From Euonymus europaeus (taxonomy: Eukaryota > Streptophyta > Magnoliopsida > Celastrales > Celastraceae), in assembly GCA_963580455.1 (NCBI GenBank), contig OY756965.1:756501-820500 (forward strand): a DNA stretch of 64,000 nucleotides, read 5' to 3'. Below are positions 1-11,229 of this stretch, in pieces; within the stretch, counting starts at the first letter, position 1, and each line of letters starts with the position of its first letter. The position numbers were made by a program, and so were the translations under genes. The notes beneath the pieces were generated by a model. It saw only the letters and a program-made list of their open reading frames with translations, did not search any database and was not told the origin of the DNA.

Positions 1-149
1 GGTCAGCGTCAAGTATCTTACAGCCGGGCTTTAGGACATCTCCCATTTCCATTCTCATGTGGGTCTTCACCGCAAAGGTCCGCAACCGCTATTCCTCCTC
101 CAGATTGGATAGAAATTAAACCCTCATTGACCATTTTGACATTGCCTCC

Positions 150-285
150 ATGGCTCCATCCACGAAGAAAATTCTCTCAATGACCTTGAGAAAGATGTGT
201 CTGCCTGGGTGTTTGGTGATCTCATTTATAGGGATGGACATGGACCGTATTGGCCGGGTTACGTTCATATACTCAAAGAACAAGA
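150..285 (+). other. Possible decayed coding fragment
   Basis: One + frame is open here and reads as a plausible peptide rich in W, Y, G and D (it contains DVSAWVFGDLIYRDG and then GPYWPGY). Stops lie just upstream and downstream. No start codon or splice site convinces me and I do not recognise the family. It may be a decayed exon or part of a transposable element. Confidence 0.2.
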
Positions 286-475
286 TTGATCACAACATAT
301 TTTATATTGCAGTACTTTCTTGAGAAAACACGAGTATGTATTTATACAAACAACATTCCTTCTCTACTAAGGAAACAAGCTAAGAATAACAAACTAATTA
401 CAAATCAAGTTCTTCCTATATATAACCATGGTAACAATCAATCTCTTTCTATAATAGTGTAAATGTTTAACACAA
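232..475 (-). mobile_element. Copia-like LTR fragment
   Basis: Read on the minus strand, the stretch begins TGTTAAACATTTACAC. It has the composition of plant Ty1-copia LTRs: a TTCTTAGCTTGTTTCC stretch, a TATAAATA box, then CTCAAGAAAG and an AATAAAATA-like poly(A) region. No partner LTR, primer-binding site or gag/pol reading frame is adjacent, so it would be a solo or truncated LTR. The call rests on resemblance only. Confidence 0.35.
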
Positions 476-2786
476 TCCCATATGTTGGACTTATGGTCCT
501 ACATATTTGTTTTTGGTGACATTAAAACTTTTGTTGATGATATTGAAACATATACGCACCATGTGATTTATGAGAATTGAATTTAAATTCTGCAAAAACT
601 AGGTTTCCACTTAAAATTTAGATTTTATGCATATGTGTTTCTTTGTGATCGTGGTGAACAAATGAACTCCGATTGATATGAAATTTTGATGCATCTTAGT
701 CTCATCATTATAAACATATTTGAATAGGAATGGTTCAGGAGAAAATGTCATCTAAGTCGGGTTTACTAAATGTGCTCTATTTGTGTAGTCAACTTGGTTA
801 AGTCATAACCTTTTCATTTGTGAACCAATTGATGTGAAATTTGATATGTGAATTATAGTTATCTTGATATATGATCTGAATTATTATCATCCAAAATTTG
901 ACCACCACATATAGGGGCTGCACAGTGACAATAGGTTTATACTTGGAAATTATCAGTTTTGACTATTAGTGACCTACTTGCTTTATTGAATGATCAAATC
1001 TTACCCAAATGTTATGAAATTTTATACACACATTCTAACATGCCTAATATGATTTATCATGCATTAATTATAATTTTATGGGCTGGAAAATTTTAGAAAC
1101 CCAGCTGGAGCTCTTGGTGTAAATGAGAGGCAAAAGCTTGTGGTTGAATTCAAATGGAACAAGTCTTGAAATTGATATCTGTGCCGCTTTTGAGAAATTG
1201 AAAGCTTTGGAACAAGAGAATCTTGATTGGTCAGGATTGATCCAAAGCATTGAATGGTCAAGATCAATAACTTTTAGGTGTCTTCAACGGGTGGAAAATG
1301 GAGGATCAAGATTGAAGCTTTCTTTGCAATCTAAAGGCCATTATTAAAGATTCAAAAAGGCTATAATTCTAAGGGGCCAGATCTCATCATGTGGTCCAGA
1401 TTGTTTACGGTTTTGGAAGTCCAAGATTGATAGATTGGCATTGATCCAAAGGTGGAGACTTTGTAGAGACAAATGAAGTTAGGTTGTCTATCTCTTGCAA
1501 GTTTTAGAAGAAGCCATTGAGATAATTCTTGTGTCAATCTTCATCAAGCATTCAATCAATTTGATATCATTCATTCAAAATTATTCAAAAGTTTAAAGCC
1601 ATTATTTGCTACTAATTTCAAGCTTCACCCAAGCCCCTACATCAAAGAGATTCACCATTCATTTGCTTAGTGCAAAGGTGAGGTCTCACTATCTTTAGGG
1701 CTCTAGCCTTGTAGAATCTACGCTACACCTCTTGTTCTTCAAACTCTATCATTCCCTGAGGTAGTGTTGTACTCTTGATAGTTTCACACCAAATAGCTTA
1801 GTGCTAAATTGTGAGAACCTTGTGCTACCACCTCTTGTAAAAGTTTTTTAAGAAGACAAAGCTTGTTGTTAAGTTTGGGGGTGTTCAAACAACCCTTGTG
1901 TAAGGAGTTTTGTAAAGCTCTTAAAATCACACCTTAGTGGAGTTGAAAAAGTCTTAAGTTGGTGAACCTAGGTAATAGATGTAGGAGAAGGGTCTCTGAA
2001 CCACTCTAAATCATTCTTTGTATTTATTGGTTACTTTGGTTGCATTAAATTGCCTATTACTTCACTACTTGTTTAATTGCTTTCAAAATTGGATTTTGAT
2101 ATTGGAAGACCTTGTATTAAAATACATTTTCTGCCCTTGTGTGTTGGTCATTTGCTTGAGATTACTAAGTGCATTAGTGGAGGTTTCTCTAAACCATCAG
2201 AACAATTAGTATTTTAATTGTTCAATTTCTTAATCACTAATCTGTCCATGCACTGTTCATATAGCTAAAGTTCGAATCTTGATATGAGTTTTTGATATAT
2301 TGTTCATCAAGGTGTTGTGATATCACATACTAAATTTCATTAAATTTTGACTTGAATTGTTAAGTCAAACAGTCTTTACCCAATTGGTGCGCAGATTTTT
2401 ATTTTTGACAGTGTGTTGTAATTTTTGGGGACAAAATTCGCCCCCCTCTTATGTTAAGCACGATCCTTCACTATAAACACGTCAATCCCATAAATCATGC
2501 TAACACACACATATATACGTAGAGCTTAATTTAGTACATCCTGGTACAAACCATAAGATTGTATACAGCTCACGATAAGGAGGACGTGCATGGAGACGCA
2601 TATATATTCCTGGCCGGATCAACAAAAGATGCTAGAAAGCGGTGATGGTTTGAACCCTGAAAGTTATCAGGCAAAAATGGTTCTGTTCAGAACTAACTTC
2701 CACTGCATAGTATATTAGTACTGCCTCTGACGAAGTCAAGTCATTTTGTGGAAATTAGACTTCACTGGTCACATTTGCATATATGC
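476..2786. other. Gene-free AT-rich, retroelement-like stretch
   Basis: No coding exon could be supported. The part at about 1740-2460 resembles the transcribed leader or LTR end of plant copia elements: a GTGTAAGGAGTTTTGTAAAG motif at about 1897-1916 and a GGGGACAAAATTCGCCCCCC motif near 2430-2449. No internal domain is visible. The remainder is AT-rich sequence with only short chance reading frames. Confidence 0.3.
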
Positions 2787-3048
2787 CTATATGGTATCTG
2801 CAGTCACTTCAGATGAAACTTCACTCGTCTTTTTTTGCAATGAAGACGATGGGATGCTCTCGCCAATTCCAGGAGTAGCCGGATTTGGAGGGTCACCGTG
2901 AATATTAGTGGGTTGTTGTGTTCGACTGGTATCATTATCAAGGGTGACTGTCTTCTGCTGTTTCATCCGTTCTTCGAGTTTGGCGTACCAGTATTTCTTG
3001 ATTTCATTGTCAGTTCTCCCTGGTAATTGAGAAGCAATATCGGACCAT
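2787..3048 (-). pseudogene. R2R3-MYB last exon (isolated; may be spliced to copy A)
   Basis: After a good acceptor (ttttgcag, intron side 3049-3056) the minus strand reads WSDIASQLPGRTDNEIKKYW. This is the second half of a plant MYB R3 repeat including the recognition helix. About 60 polar residues follow and end at a TAG (2787-2789). In R2R3-MYB genes this is where the last intron falls, so the piece looks like exon 3. No exon carrying R2 or the first half of R3 exists upstream within several kb. The preceding possible donor on this strand belongs to membrane-protein copy A (ending 3483, phase 2), and this exon also enters in phase 2. A spliced membrane-MYB chimera is therefore possible, but a stranded MYB pseudogene exon is the simpler reading. 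Confidence 0.65.
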
Positions 3049-3442
3049 CTGCAAAATAAATATCCCTTGGTTTAGAGTTAATATATATATATATATATAC
3101 TCCTTCCCTTTCTCAGTCCCTTTTCATAATAATAATAAAAGCATCGAGTATCAACAGGAGGCATGAGTTTAAGTACGTCACCTTTTATTTACAAATTTAG
3201 TCATATCCTATAATATCCATTTTACTATATATGTCCATCCTACTATTCGACATATGTCAAACTGGAGTTCTTGTCGGCACCAGGACTGCATGTTCATATA
3301 TATATTTAATCAATTTATCAATTGGTACATTAGACCAAATTAATGTTTCTGATTATATATAGCAAGGAAACATTCTGATAGATGTGGAATTTTAACGTTT
3401 TTCCAAAACTTTGTGAACTAGCTGGTGAAGGCAAATCAAAGA

Positions 3443-4312
3443 TTAATGCAATGGCAATGTGAAGAGATGCGTATATATATACCCGGTCCTGATTCGCCGG
3501 TGTACTGTAGTGCCTTTTCTTAATTCTTTGGTGTCGATGGGTACTCCAAGATCATCTTGCACCTCCGGTTCGGTGTCCTTAATTGCCCTGGCATTGCTTA
3601 GGGAGACTGAAGCCTCATCAACTCTTGATAAGGTTGTTGTGGTCCTTGAAGCATCCATAGAGGACTCTGCTCCTATGTATGAATGTCTCTGAGTACTAGA
3701 ATCACCGCGGTAATTATTGTATAATTTAGAGATTGTGACACAGATTAAGAAGATTAGAGGTAGGACAGATATTTTGATGGGGTTGTTGATCTTCTTCTCG
3801 TAAAGATAAATATATTGTAGTAACGCATAAATGCATTGCCAAGTTGAACCAAAAAATCCAAAATTTTCCAGTGCATCTCCAAGGAGTCGGGAACTGATCA
3901 TATCATTCTCTCGAACTCTGAAAGAAACCTCAATGATTGATATAAGCAACCCCAATGAAGCCACTATCATTGACATAAACGCATATATTGGCTTTTTTGG
4001 TGTGCTTAACAGGTCAAATGCTAAAGATAAACCCTCTAGGGTGAAACTGCCCAGTAACAACGCCCATTTTATTCTTGTCTGAAATATATATACATATACA
4101 TATATATAATTAAAAATATATTTAAATATATTTTAAAAGAAAAAGGTTGGAGGAATTCATCAGTTTACCATTTTTCTCGATGAACTACGGTGTGAAGCAT
4201 CATTTGGAACAATGGGGACGTCAATCATGGTATGATCGGATTGTTGATTTTGGTTCAAAGAACGAGCTTCGTTTGTCATGGATTGAATCCCTGAATTGAG
4301 GGAGCCAGCCAT
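3443..4312 (-). CDS. Unrecognised four-helix membrane protein, copy A
   Basis: Two exons: 4312-4169 (48 codons, starting MAGSLNSGIQSM) and 4078 down to the stop at 3443, with a gtaaac donor and a ttcag acceptor, giving about 259 residues. The first exon is polar. The second holds four hydrophobic segments: WALLLGSFTLEGLSLAF, the AFMSMIVASLGLLISIIEV region, the FGFFGSTWQCIYALLQYIYL region and ISVLPLIFLICVTISKL. A Ser/Thr-rich hydrophilic tail follows. I do not recognise the family and assign no function; it resembles anonymous plant integral membrane proteins. A possible donor at 3483/3482 (GG|GTATAT), shared by copies B and C, would replace the last residues with a downstream exon. Copies B, C and D lie within 9 kb in the same orientation, so the family expanded by local duplication. 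Confidence 0.7.
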
Positions 4313-5879
4313 CACCGATCCCTACTAGACAACTGAAGAGAGTGATGATGGTAAATATGAGAAAAACACTAGAGTTGATAAGCGTTTACTTGGGGAGATG
4401 GTACCGTACTGTTGAGATCGAGTGGAGAAATTGAAACTCCAAAGAAGACAGAAATATATGGCGCTAAATATTCTTCGGTATTGTTTTTCCTTGAAAAACC
4501 ATCGTATTTTCCCTGGACGAGAGAGGTTGATGCAACTAGTGCTTGTCGTTGACTCATGACTCATTGCTGGTTGCTCATTTCTCAATTCGATTCTTTTAAT
4601 GGGATAAGAATCATTTTTGTCCTTGTACTTATAATAAAAGGTCAATTAAGACCTCGAAATTTGAAACATGCTAAACAAGCCTTCGTACTTTAAACTATGG
4701 TCTCCGTTAGCCCTCGGTCTAAAATGCCGTTAAATATTATTAATGTGGCAAACAATAATGTGACACATCTTTAATTTACAAAAAAGGAATATTACATGTA
4801 AAAGATTACTCGACTCTGTCTCTCGTTTCCTCACATCCACCAGAACCCTCACTCATACTTATCTCTTCATCTTATTTGATGCCTCTCACCTCTGCGGCAA
4901 GCAGGGAGCTCTATAACCAGGATCTCCGCAGCGAGTTTTCCCTTGTCTCCTCTTTGTTCGTCACCAATAATGTCGATTAGCATTCTTCTGCAACAACGAG
5001 TGTTGATGAACAACGCCGATTAGCAATTCTTTTGCAACAATGAGTGCCACAATGACGACGATTCTTCTCGGGTGACGTTGTAAGAGTGTCTATTAATCCT
5101 AAAGTGTTTCCCTTTCCAAGATCTCATATCCATAATTGTTCACAAGCCGAGCCATTATTGAGCTATTCGGGCTCGAGCTCGATAAGGCTCTGCTCAAGTT
5201 CGTTATGGTTTGAGCTCGAGCCGAACTCGAACACATGTATAAGCTTGTTTATCAAACGAGCTCGAACACTCAAACTTGTACTATTTAGCTTGTGAGCCGG
5301 CTCATAGAATTGAATTGTTTTATGAATTTAACATAGAATTGTATTGTTTTTGAAAATAATATAATTACTCTATATGTCATATAAATTGTCTGTTTTATGT
5401 AAAATTTCATTATCGCATAATAATATTACATATATTAGTTGTTTCAAATAATGAAATAGCTACAATTATCCCTCCAAATCTCCCACAATCGATCATGTTA
5501 CTTTTAAGTTAGTGTTTAGAGTTTAGGATTTATTATAGTTTTAGTATTTGAGATTTATGGGGTATATTTGGTTGGCAATAAGAAGAAGGAATGAAACGAG
5601 ATGAGAATCGAATCACTGATTCCCTTATTTGGTCGAGTTTGAGAATGTTAAATTTTACTCACATTTCACCCACATTCCCTCCTTATGAACATTAGCTAAG
5701 TTCACCAAAATGGTGGGATTAGTTAATCTCCATAAGTGAGAATGAATTTTTTTATATTTAAGAGACTATTCTATCCCTCATTAATAAGTAATTACAATTA
5801 AAATTATAACACTCATGCTCATTCTTTATTTGATACTAAACACGACAATGGTGATCTCACATTTATCTCACACCCACAC
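4313..5879. other. Intergenic region upstream of copy A
   Basis: 4313-4640 is the upstream region of copy A and is related to the sequences upstream of copies B (8400-8720) and C (13020-13410). 4640-4780 resembles a common plant repeat, with phrases such as AATTAAGACCTCGAAATTTG. 4800-5080 and 5320-5870 are unremarkable AT-rich DNA. No gene was found. Confidence 0.4.
5130..5300. repeat. GAGCTCGAG-rich dispersed repeat
   Basis: This stretch is dense in alternating GAGCTCGAG, GCTCGAGC and GAGCCG motifs around short A/T linkers. This type of dispersed repeat is widespread in plant genomes and is often part of non-autonomous transposons. Neither ends nor target duplication could be fixed. Confidence 0.4.
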
Positions 5880-6326
5880 TCATTGAATTAGCAACCAAAA
5901 ATGTCTCGTTAGGGTTTAGAATTTGAAGTTTAAGAGTTATGTTTTCACATTCAAGGCTTATGAATTTTTTTTTACTTCAAAATCAACTATATTATAACAT
6001 TAAAATCATCAAATACTGTATAGCACAAAAAAAACCCTATGATTTGGAGGGATTTGGGGTTGGGGGTAATTATAATTTTATAGTCCCCTTTATCCCAACA
6101 AATAGAGGGCAACAAAGCCCCAATTTAAAGGAGCTACAACCTCTAAATGGATGTAAGGGAGCCACAGCCTCAAAACATAGTTACATCAATAAAATGTTTT
6201 TTTTTGTTTTTTTATGTGAGAAATAAAATGTTAATGTTTATAGTTATGTTCATATTTCTCTACATTTCTCTATTCCTATTTCCTATACAGGTATCTGAAT
6301 AAGATTAAGGAGGGAAACGTTACCAA

Positions 6327-6995
6327 CTTAGTCATAATTAAGGAAAATGCCCTTCACCAAAAAGCCTACAAAATACTGGCTTTACATCATCAACATCTGG
6401 ACCTCTCAATTTCAGCAACTGGAAATTGATATCACAGCTTCCAGTCTTCATGATGATCTACTCATCTTCAGGATTGAATAGTTTGTGCTGCACTCGATCA
6501 ATTGCCTTCACTGCTTCAAACGCTGCATTTGGATAGTTTGTGTTAAGGAATATATATCAGTGCTGCAATTCTCAAATGTCTGATCTACCATGGGATCAGT
6601 GTGCTGCAATATTCAAGACTACAAAGGCTTACGGACATCATTATGGCCAAGAAGCCTATCCATGCAAATGAATGGAATAGATGATTGGCTCACCACAACA
6701 TAATTTGTTCCCACATGCCATCAACAACATATCTGATCTACCATAGTGATTGCTTCATCAACATCACTCACGTTCTCATTGAAGACATACTGTTAAGAGC
6801 CGAGCTCTATAAAGAACTTGGGTGTCCTACTTACCTTTTCTCATTTTCTAACTAGTTTTCATTTGTCCCATGTTTTAGTATCTGCTACAGCTATTATGCT
6901 TGCTTGATTAGGCCATACTTTTTCATGCCCTTCTGTTTTTCGTTTCTTTTGGTTTCCATCTATGATCTGCTTATAAAATAAAATAAAATAAAAAC
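6327..6995 (-). other. Insertion in block B carrying decayed coding-like sequence
   Basis: This segment is absent from block C, whose sequence is continuous between the flanking matches. On the minus strand, scattered open pieces look protein-like (for example AFEAVKAIDRVQHKLFNPEDE and, after a stop, CDINFQLLKLRGPDVDDVK). They are interrupted by stops and shifts, so this looks like a decayed captured or processed gene fragment. I do not recognise the parent gene. No terminal repeats or target duplication are obvious. Confidence 0.4.
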
Positions 6996-7524
6996 CCAAA
7001 AAAAATGGCTTAATGTAAGGAAGAAAGGGTGCAAAATGTTTTAAGGGATAGGTAAAGGGCGTAAAGCCATATGTTGTGCGACTCTTGTGTGAGGAGGTGT
7101 GTTGAAGAAGATACCTTTAACACGAGTTCATTTCGAATGGAGCCGCCCCATTAAAACAGGAGATTCCCAAGATCCACAGCATTAATATGGTGAAGTGAAA
7201 CAAATGTAAAATCAGTGTGTGTGTTGCGAGAAAGAGTGAATTGGTGACAGTGAGCGGCATGTAAAATGTATTTCATGATATCCCACCACAGTATCAGACT
7301 CACCTCAAAGTCCTTCTGGAGGAAGTCCTCGTGGAAGTCAAGAAAAAAAATTCATCAGCACCGGTAGATATTCAGATATGCAAATCCAAACAACATATAG
7401 AAGTATCTTGTTCACAATATATGGAATGGATTCATGATTATATTGAGGAAACATTTCGGATAACATCTCTGTAGAAGTCTCTGTGAATATAAATATTACT
7501 TACTTAGAGTAGGTAAATCAAAGA

Positions 7525-8374
7525 TTAATGAATGCTAATGCGAAGAGAAGCGTATGTATACCTGTTCCCGATTCTCCGGATAACTTTAGGGAGGTCCCTT
7601 AACTCTTTGGTGGTGATGAGGACTCCATCATCTTGCACCACCGGTTCGGTCTCCTCAATTGCCCTGACATTGCTTGGGGTAACTAAAGCCTCAAGTACTC
7701 TTGATAAGGTTGTTGTGGTCCTTGAAGCATCCATAGAGGACTCTGCTCCTATGTATGAATGTCTCTGAGTACTAGAATCACCGGGGTAATTATTGTATAA
7801 TTTAGAGATTGTGACACAGATTAAGAAGATTAGAGGTAGGACATATATTTTGACAGGGTTGTTCATTTTCTTCTCGTAAAGGTAAACAAATTGTAGTACA
7901 GCATAAATGTGTTGCCAAATTGAGCCAAAAAATCCAAAATTTTCCAGTGCATCTCCAAGGAGTCGCGAAATGATCATATCATTCTCTCGAACTCTGAAAG
8001 AAACCTCAATGATTGATACAAGCAACCCCAATGAAGCCACTATCATTGACATGAATGCATAGATTGGCCTTCTTGGTGCGCTTAACTGGTCAAATGCTAA
8101 AGATAAACCCTCTAGAGTGAAATTGCCCAGTAACAACCACCACTTTATTCTTCTCTGAAATATATACAGTTATTTAAAAATCAAACTTAAATAAATTTTA
8201 AAAGAAAAAGCTTGGACGAATTAAATTTACCATTTTACTTGATTCACTACGGCGCAAAGCATCATTTGCAACGCTAGCGACGTCAATCACACTATGATCG
8301 GGGGTTTGAACTGGGTTCAAAGAACGACCTTCGTTTGCTATGGATTGAATCCCTAAATTGAGCAAGCCCGCCAT
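7525..8374 (-). CDS. Unrecognised four-helix membrane protein, copy B
   Basis: Two exons: 8374-8231 (48 codons, starting MAGLLNLGIQSI) and 8154 down to the stop at 7525, about 257 residues. It is collinear with copy A: polar N-terminal exon, then four membrane segments (LLLGNFTLEGLSLAF; AFMSMIVASLGLLVSIIEV; the FGFFGSIWQHIYAVLQFVYL region; IYVLPLIFLICVTISKL) and a Ser/Thr/Glu-rich tail. The frame is intact, which suggests it is functional or only recently relaxed. The conserved possible donor is at 7562/7561 (CAG|GTATAC). A candidate short downstream exon with a gtgagt donor lies near 7310-7345. Function unknown. Confidence 0.7.
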
Positions 8375-8720
8375 CATCTCTTCCTACCAGCAAGCCATTT
8401 CAAGTTGATTAATAACGTGATCAACAGACCAAAATCTTCTAAAATTTCCCTATATTTCTATCAACTGGGGAGATCAATGATGGTAAATTTGAGAGAAACA
8501 GACAGACAGAGTTGATAAACGTTTACCTAGAGAGATGATATCGTACACGTACTGTTGTGATCGAGTAGAAAGTGAAACTCCGGAAAAGATAGTTAGTTAT
8601 ATACTGCGCGGAATCTGCTTAATTCGGGGACTGTTTTTCCTGAAAAATTCATCATGATTGATTACCCTCCATGAGAATTGAGAGAGGTTGAAGCAGCTGC
8701 TTCTCATTGACTCGTCGCCC

Positions 8721-9754
8721 AATTATTTAATATGTATTTTGGGTTTCAAAGTCTTTGGGATCAGACTTCAGATCAAATATAGACGTCTCAATCCATTTCA
8801 CAGTGATCAAAATGCAACTTCATATTCATATTATGTTTCGATGATGATATGTAGTATTATGTACTATTAATCCAGCAAACTTATGTGAAACGACGAGTAA
8901 GTGGTCAAACTTTCAATGGTCTTAAGTTTGGATCTCTCTATTATATTTTAATTAATCATGAAAGAAGGAGAAATTAATTGATAATTTATACTGAACGTAG
9001 AAATAATTAAGAAAACTTGACTTGGTGTTATTATGTTAGTAACCTCCAACCCATTGAAAATGTCATTTCTGTTTTCATTGGAGAAGCTGAATGCTGGATT
9101 AACTATATGATTAGAATCACGTAATCAAGTATTGTATTCGGTGTTGACTATAACATGATATTGTCACTCTGTGGTGCTTACAATTGGGCCTAAAATGGCT
9201 GTTGTTATGGACCTATCAAGTTGGCAAATGGTCCATCAGGTTATGATCCTACTTAAACTACGGCCCAAGAAAAAACTGGACCTCACACTGTGACAGAAGG
9301 GATCCAATCGTATTTGGGCCAGTCATGGGCCTTGGAGGGCTGGCCTGCCTGACCCGACCCAGTTTTAACATTTTTAGGTTATTTAATGGTTAAAGAGGGA
9401 AATAATAAATCTTACGTAAGTAGTTATGTCATTGTGATTATGGCTTTCAGCCTTTAATTTTACATATTGAAGGGGCAGTTTTGAGCTTGCAATAACACAA
9501 TTCTTCCAAGTTCTTATGAATAAAAGGTCAGGCCCAGCCATTGGACCCAAAGCAAGTAAGCATACTGGGCAAGAAAATTTGAGGTCCTTGGGCTGCCTCC
9601 AAGTTGGGCCGGGCAGGCCAAATTACATCTCTAAGCAAATAATATTTGCCAAATATATGTGAATATGGGACATCCTATGGTGGGCTGCGGTTCTTGTCCG
9701 GAGGCTGGATTTGGCCCAAGTTCATGGTTCTATATTCTATTGGGAAGTAACGAA
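8721..9754. other. Intergenic DNA between copy B and the RALF promoter copy
   Basis: AT-rich sequence with no supported exon. The 9180-9780 part contains many GGGCC/GGCCC-containing words, a composition common in plant intergenic repeats. Block C has no equivalent here: the membrane-gene upstream region passes almost directly into the RALF promoter at about 13420. This kilobase is therefore an insertion in B or a deletion in C. Confidence 0.35.
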
Positions 9755-9999
9755 TCTTGTCATGAGCCTGGCCTTGGCCCAACTTCATGGTGCGTTCAGT
9801 CGTGTTTATCTATTGGGAGCTAGTGGAGCATCCAGGTCCATATATATGCAACAAACTCCAAGCATGCTTTAATTGGCAAATTGGATCAAAAAGGTTTTGC
9901 TATGAATGGCATCCTGAAATGACCTGAGATCCACAATGCTTGTGTTCCTAATAATACTGCATCTCTATATAAACCCCAATTCACTACCCTTTTTCTTTA
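9755..9999 (+). promoter_or_regulatory. Orphan copy of the RALF gene promoter
   Basis: Collinear with 13440-13798, the promoter and leader of the intact RALF gene at 13834. Shared words include GAGCATCCAGG, GCTTTAATTGG, GGTTTTGCTATGAAT, CTTGTGTTCCTAATAATA, a TATA box (CTATATAAACCCC here; CTTATAAACCC at 13761) and the pyrimidine stretch CCCTTTTTCTTT. Downstream there is no RALF coding sequence. Instead the DNA runs into the antisense tail of a membrane-protein copy (D). If active, it would transcribe antisense to D. Confidence 0.7.
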
Positions 10000-10079
10000 C
10001 AAGAGCTTCAAAAAAACATAGAAAATGCACCATCCTATCGTTTTCAACTTCCCGATTCACTTCCCTTTTTCTTTTTTGT

Positions 10080-10213
10080 CGTCTCCTTGACTTTTTAGTG
10101 GTGATGAGCACTCCAGGATCATCTTGCCCCACCTGTTCGCTCTCCTCAATTGCCCTGGAACTGGAGACTGAATCCTCGACTCTTGATAAGGTGGTTGCCC
10201 TTGAAGATTCATG
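10080..10213 (-). pseudogene. Membrane-protein copy D (C-terminal tail only)
   Basis: Read on the minus strand, the sequence matches only the tail of copies A-C: SSRATTLSRVEDSVSSS followed by an AIEESE...QDDPGVLITTK region, compare ASRTTTTLSRV and EETEPVVQDD in A/B. The polar first exon and all four membrane helices are missing. On its upstream side it is joined directly to the 3' end of a DIVARICATA-like MYB pseudogene. On its downstream side it abuts the orphan RALF promoter. It is a recombination product with no intact reading frame of its own. Confidence 0.65.
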
Positions 10214-10991
10214 GACTCAACTTCTATGCAGATCTTGCCCTTGCATTTTAAGGCCATGTGAGTCCATTCCAAAAGATGAGGCCATGAACATGTTTTCTTG
10301 AGCTGAATTGGATCATATTGCCACTTTGCTCTGCTGATGATTCAACTGATAATGTGTTCTTGGTGCGGAATCAGATTTGGCTTGCTGAAAATGTAGTGCA
10401 GCTTCTTGTGAAGATCCCTTATTGTCCGGCGAAGGAGTACCAGTTTCGTTGAGATTCACATTTATTAGGTCATGGATGAGGGCTTCTCTTATCTTTGCCT
10501 CCTGAAGCTGAAAGCCGCCTGAAGTACTTCTTGGCATGCCTAGCCAACTGAGTTGGCGTTTTGGTTATGACGAAATTGCGTGAGATGTTTCTCCAATCCC
10601 CTTTTCCGTACTTCTTCAACCCCAACAGAAAAAGTCTGCAATCACACAAAATTGGAGGAGATGCAAGCCAATTCAAATTGCTGATTCTGATTTAGAATTA
10701 CCATTCATATACCATAAGCTTCATGAATCTGATCTCAATAACTCAATTATTTTAACAATCAAGAACCAGTCCACAAATTTATTAGCATAAAAAATATTCA
10801 CCGTTAAAAGGACAATCTCTCTAAAATTATCTCTAAATAGCTTGACTTTGAGGACTAATTACCAGTCCATTTACTTGTACGCACAAGAAATTCCACAAAA
10901 ACTAATTCAAAACAGGATAATCACTTACTTATGCTCCTCCTCTGTCCATGGAACTCCTTTCTCTCTTTCCTGATCAGGAGAGGAGGTCGAA
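10214..10991 (-). pseudogene. DIVARICATA-like (SHAQKYF-class) MYB pseudogene fragment
   Basis: The end of a first exon (10991-10929) reads SPDQEREKGVPWTEEEHK with a gtaagtg donor. An acceptor (tgcag) at 10636 opens the second exon at 10635, which reads [20 protein letters not shown] and then [17 protein letters not shown]. This is the second MYB repeat of plant DIV-like factors, in which the hallmark motif is normally VASHAQKYF; here it is LARHAKKYF. After GGKDKR the frame is broken: the expected SIHD..TVNL region appears as [20 protein letters not shown] in another frame. The usual HYQ and GLKMQGQDLH regions are in further frames. The first MYB repeat is absent. Truncation, frameshifts and the fusion to copy D make it a pseudogene. 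Confidence 0.75.
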
Positions 10992-11229
10992 TCTATGAGA
11001 TAGTGCCAAGCTCTATAAATATCAACCAAGTGTGAAATTGTAAAGATGGGCTCAAAAGCCCCAAACGGAGGGAAAAAGTGTGGCTGTAATTAGTTAGCTA
11101 CAATTAATTAATTATCCCTCTAAATCTCCCCCAATCATTTTTCCCAGTTTTCTTGTGTTATTAAGATTTAGTGTTCATGATTTATGGTTTAGTGTAGGGT
11201 GTAGAATTTATGATTTAGAACTTGGTGTT
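10992..11229. other. Junction region between MYB fragment and block C
   Basis: AT-rich DNA with no recognisable exon. The first MYB repeat expected upstream of the fragment is missing, so a break point lies near 10992. Confidence 0.3.

Larger units (their letters stand above)
5880..8720. repeat. Segmental duplication, block B (partner of block C)
   Basis: Diverged but clear similarity in the same order to 11230-13410. Both share the AAACCCTATGAT leader region, the 'CATCAATAAA' stretch, the motif GTATCTGAATAAGATTAAG (6291-6309 and 11590-11608), the 'GCCATATGTTGTG' stretch, the membrane-protein gene and its upstream region. Block B is longer because of an extra 670-bp segment (6327-6995). The similarity resumes further right with the RALF promoter copy at 9755-9999, so the original unit probably held membrane gene plus RALF gene. 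Confidence 0.75.

Noticed and set aside
3459..3692. Plus-strand frames opposite the membrane-protein tails (also 7532-7768 and 12165-12398)
   Set aside because: They recur in each copy only because the minus-strand tail is duplicated; the splice structure and hydrophobic helices support the minus strand.
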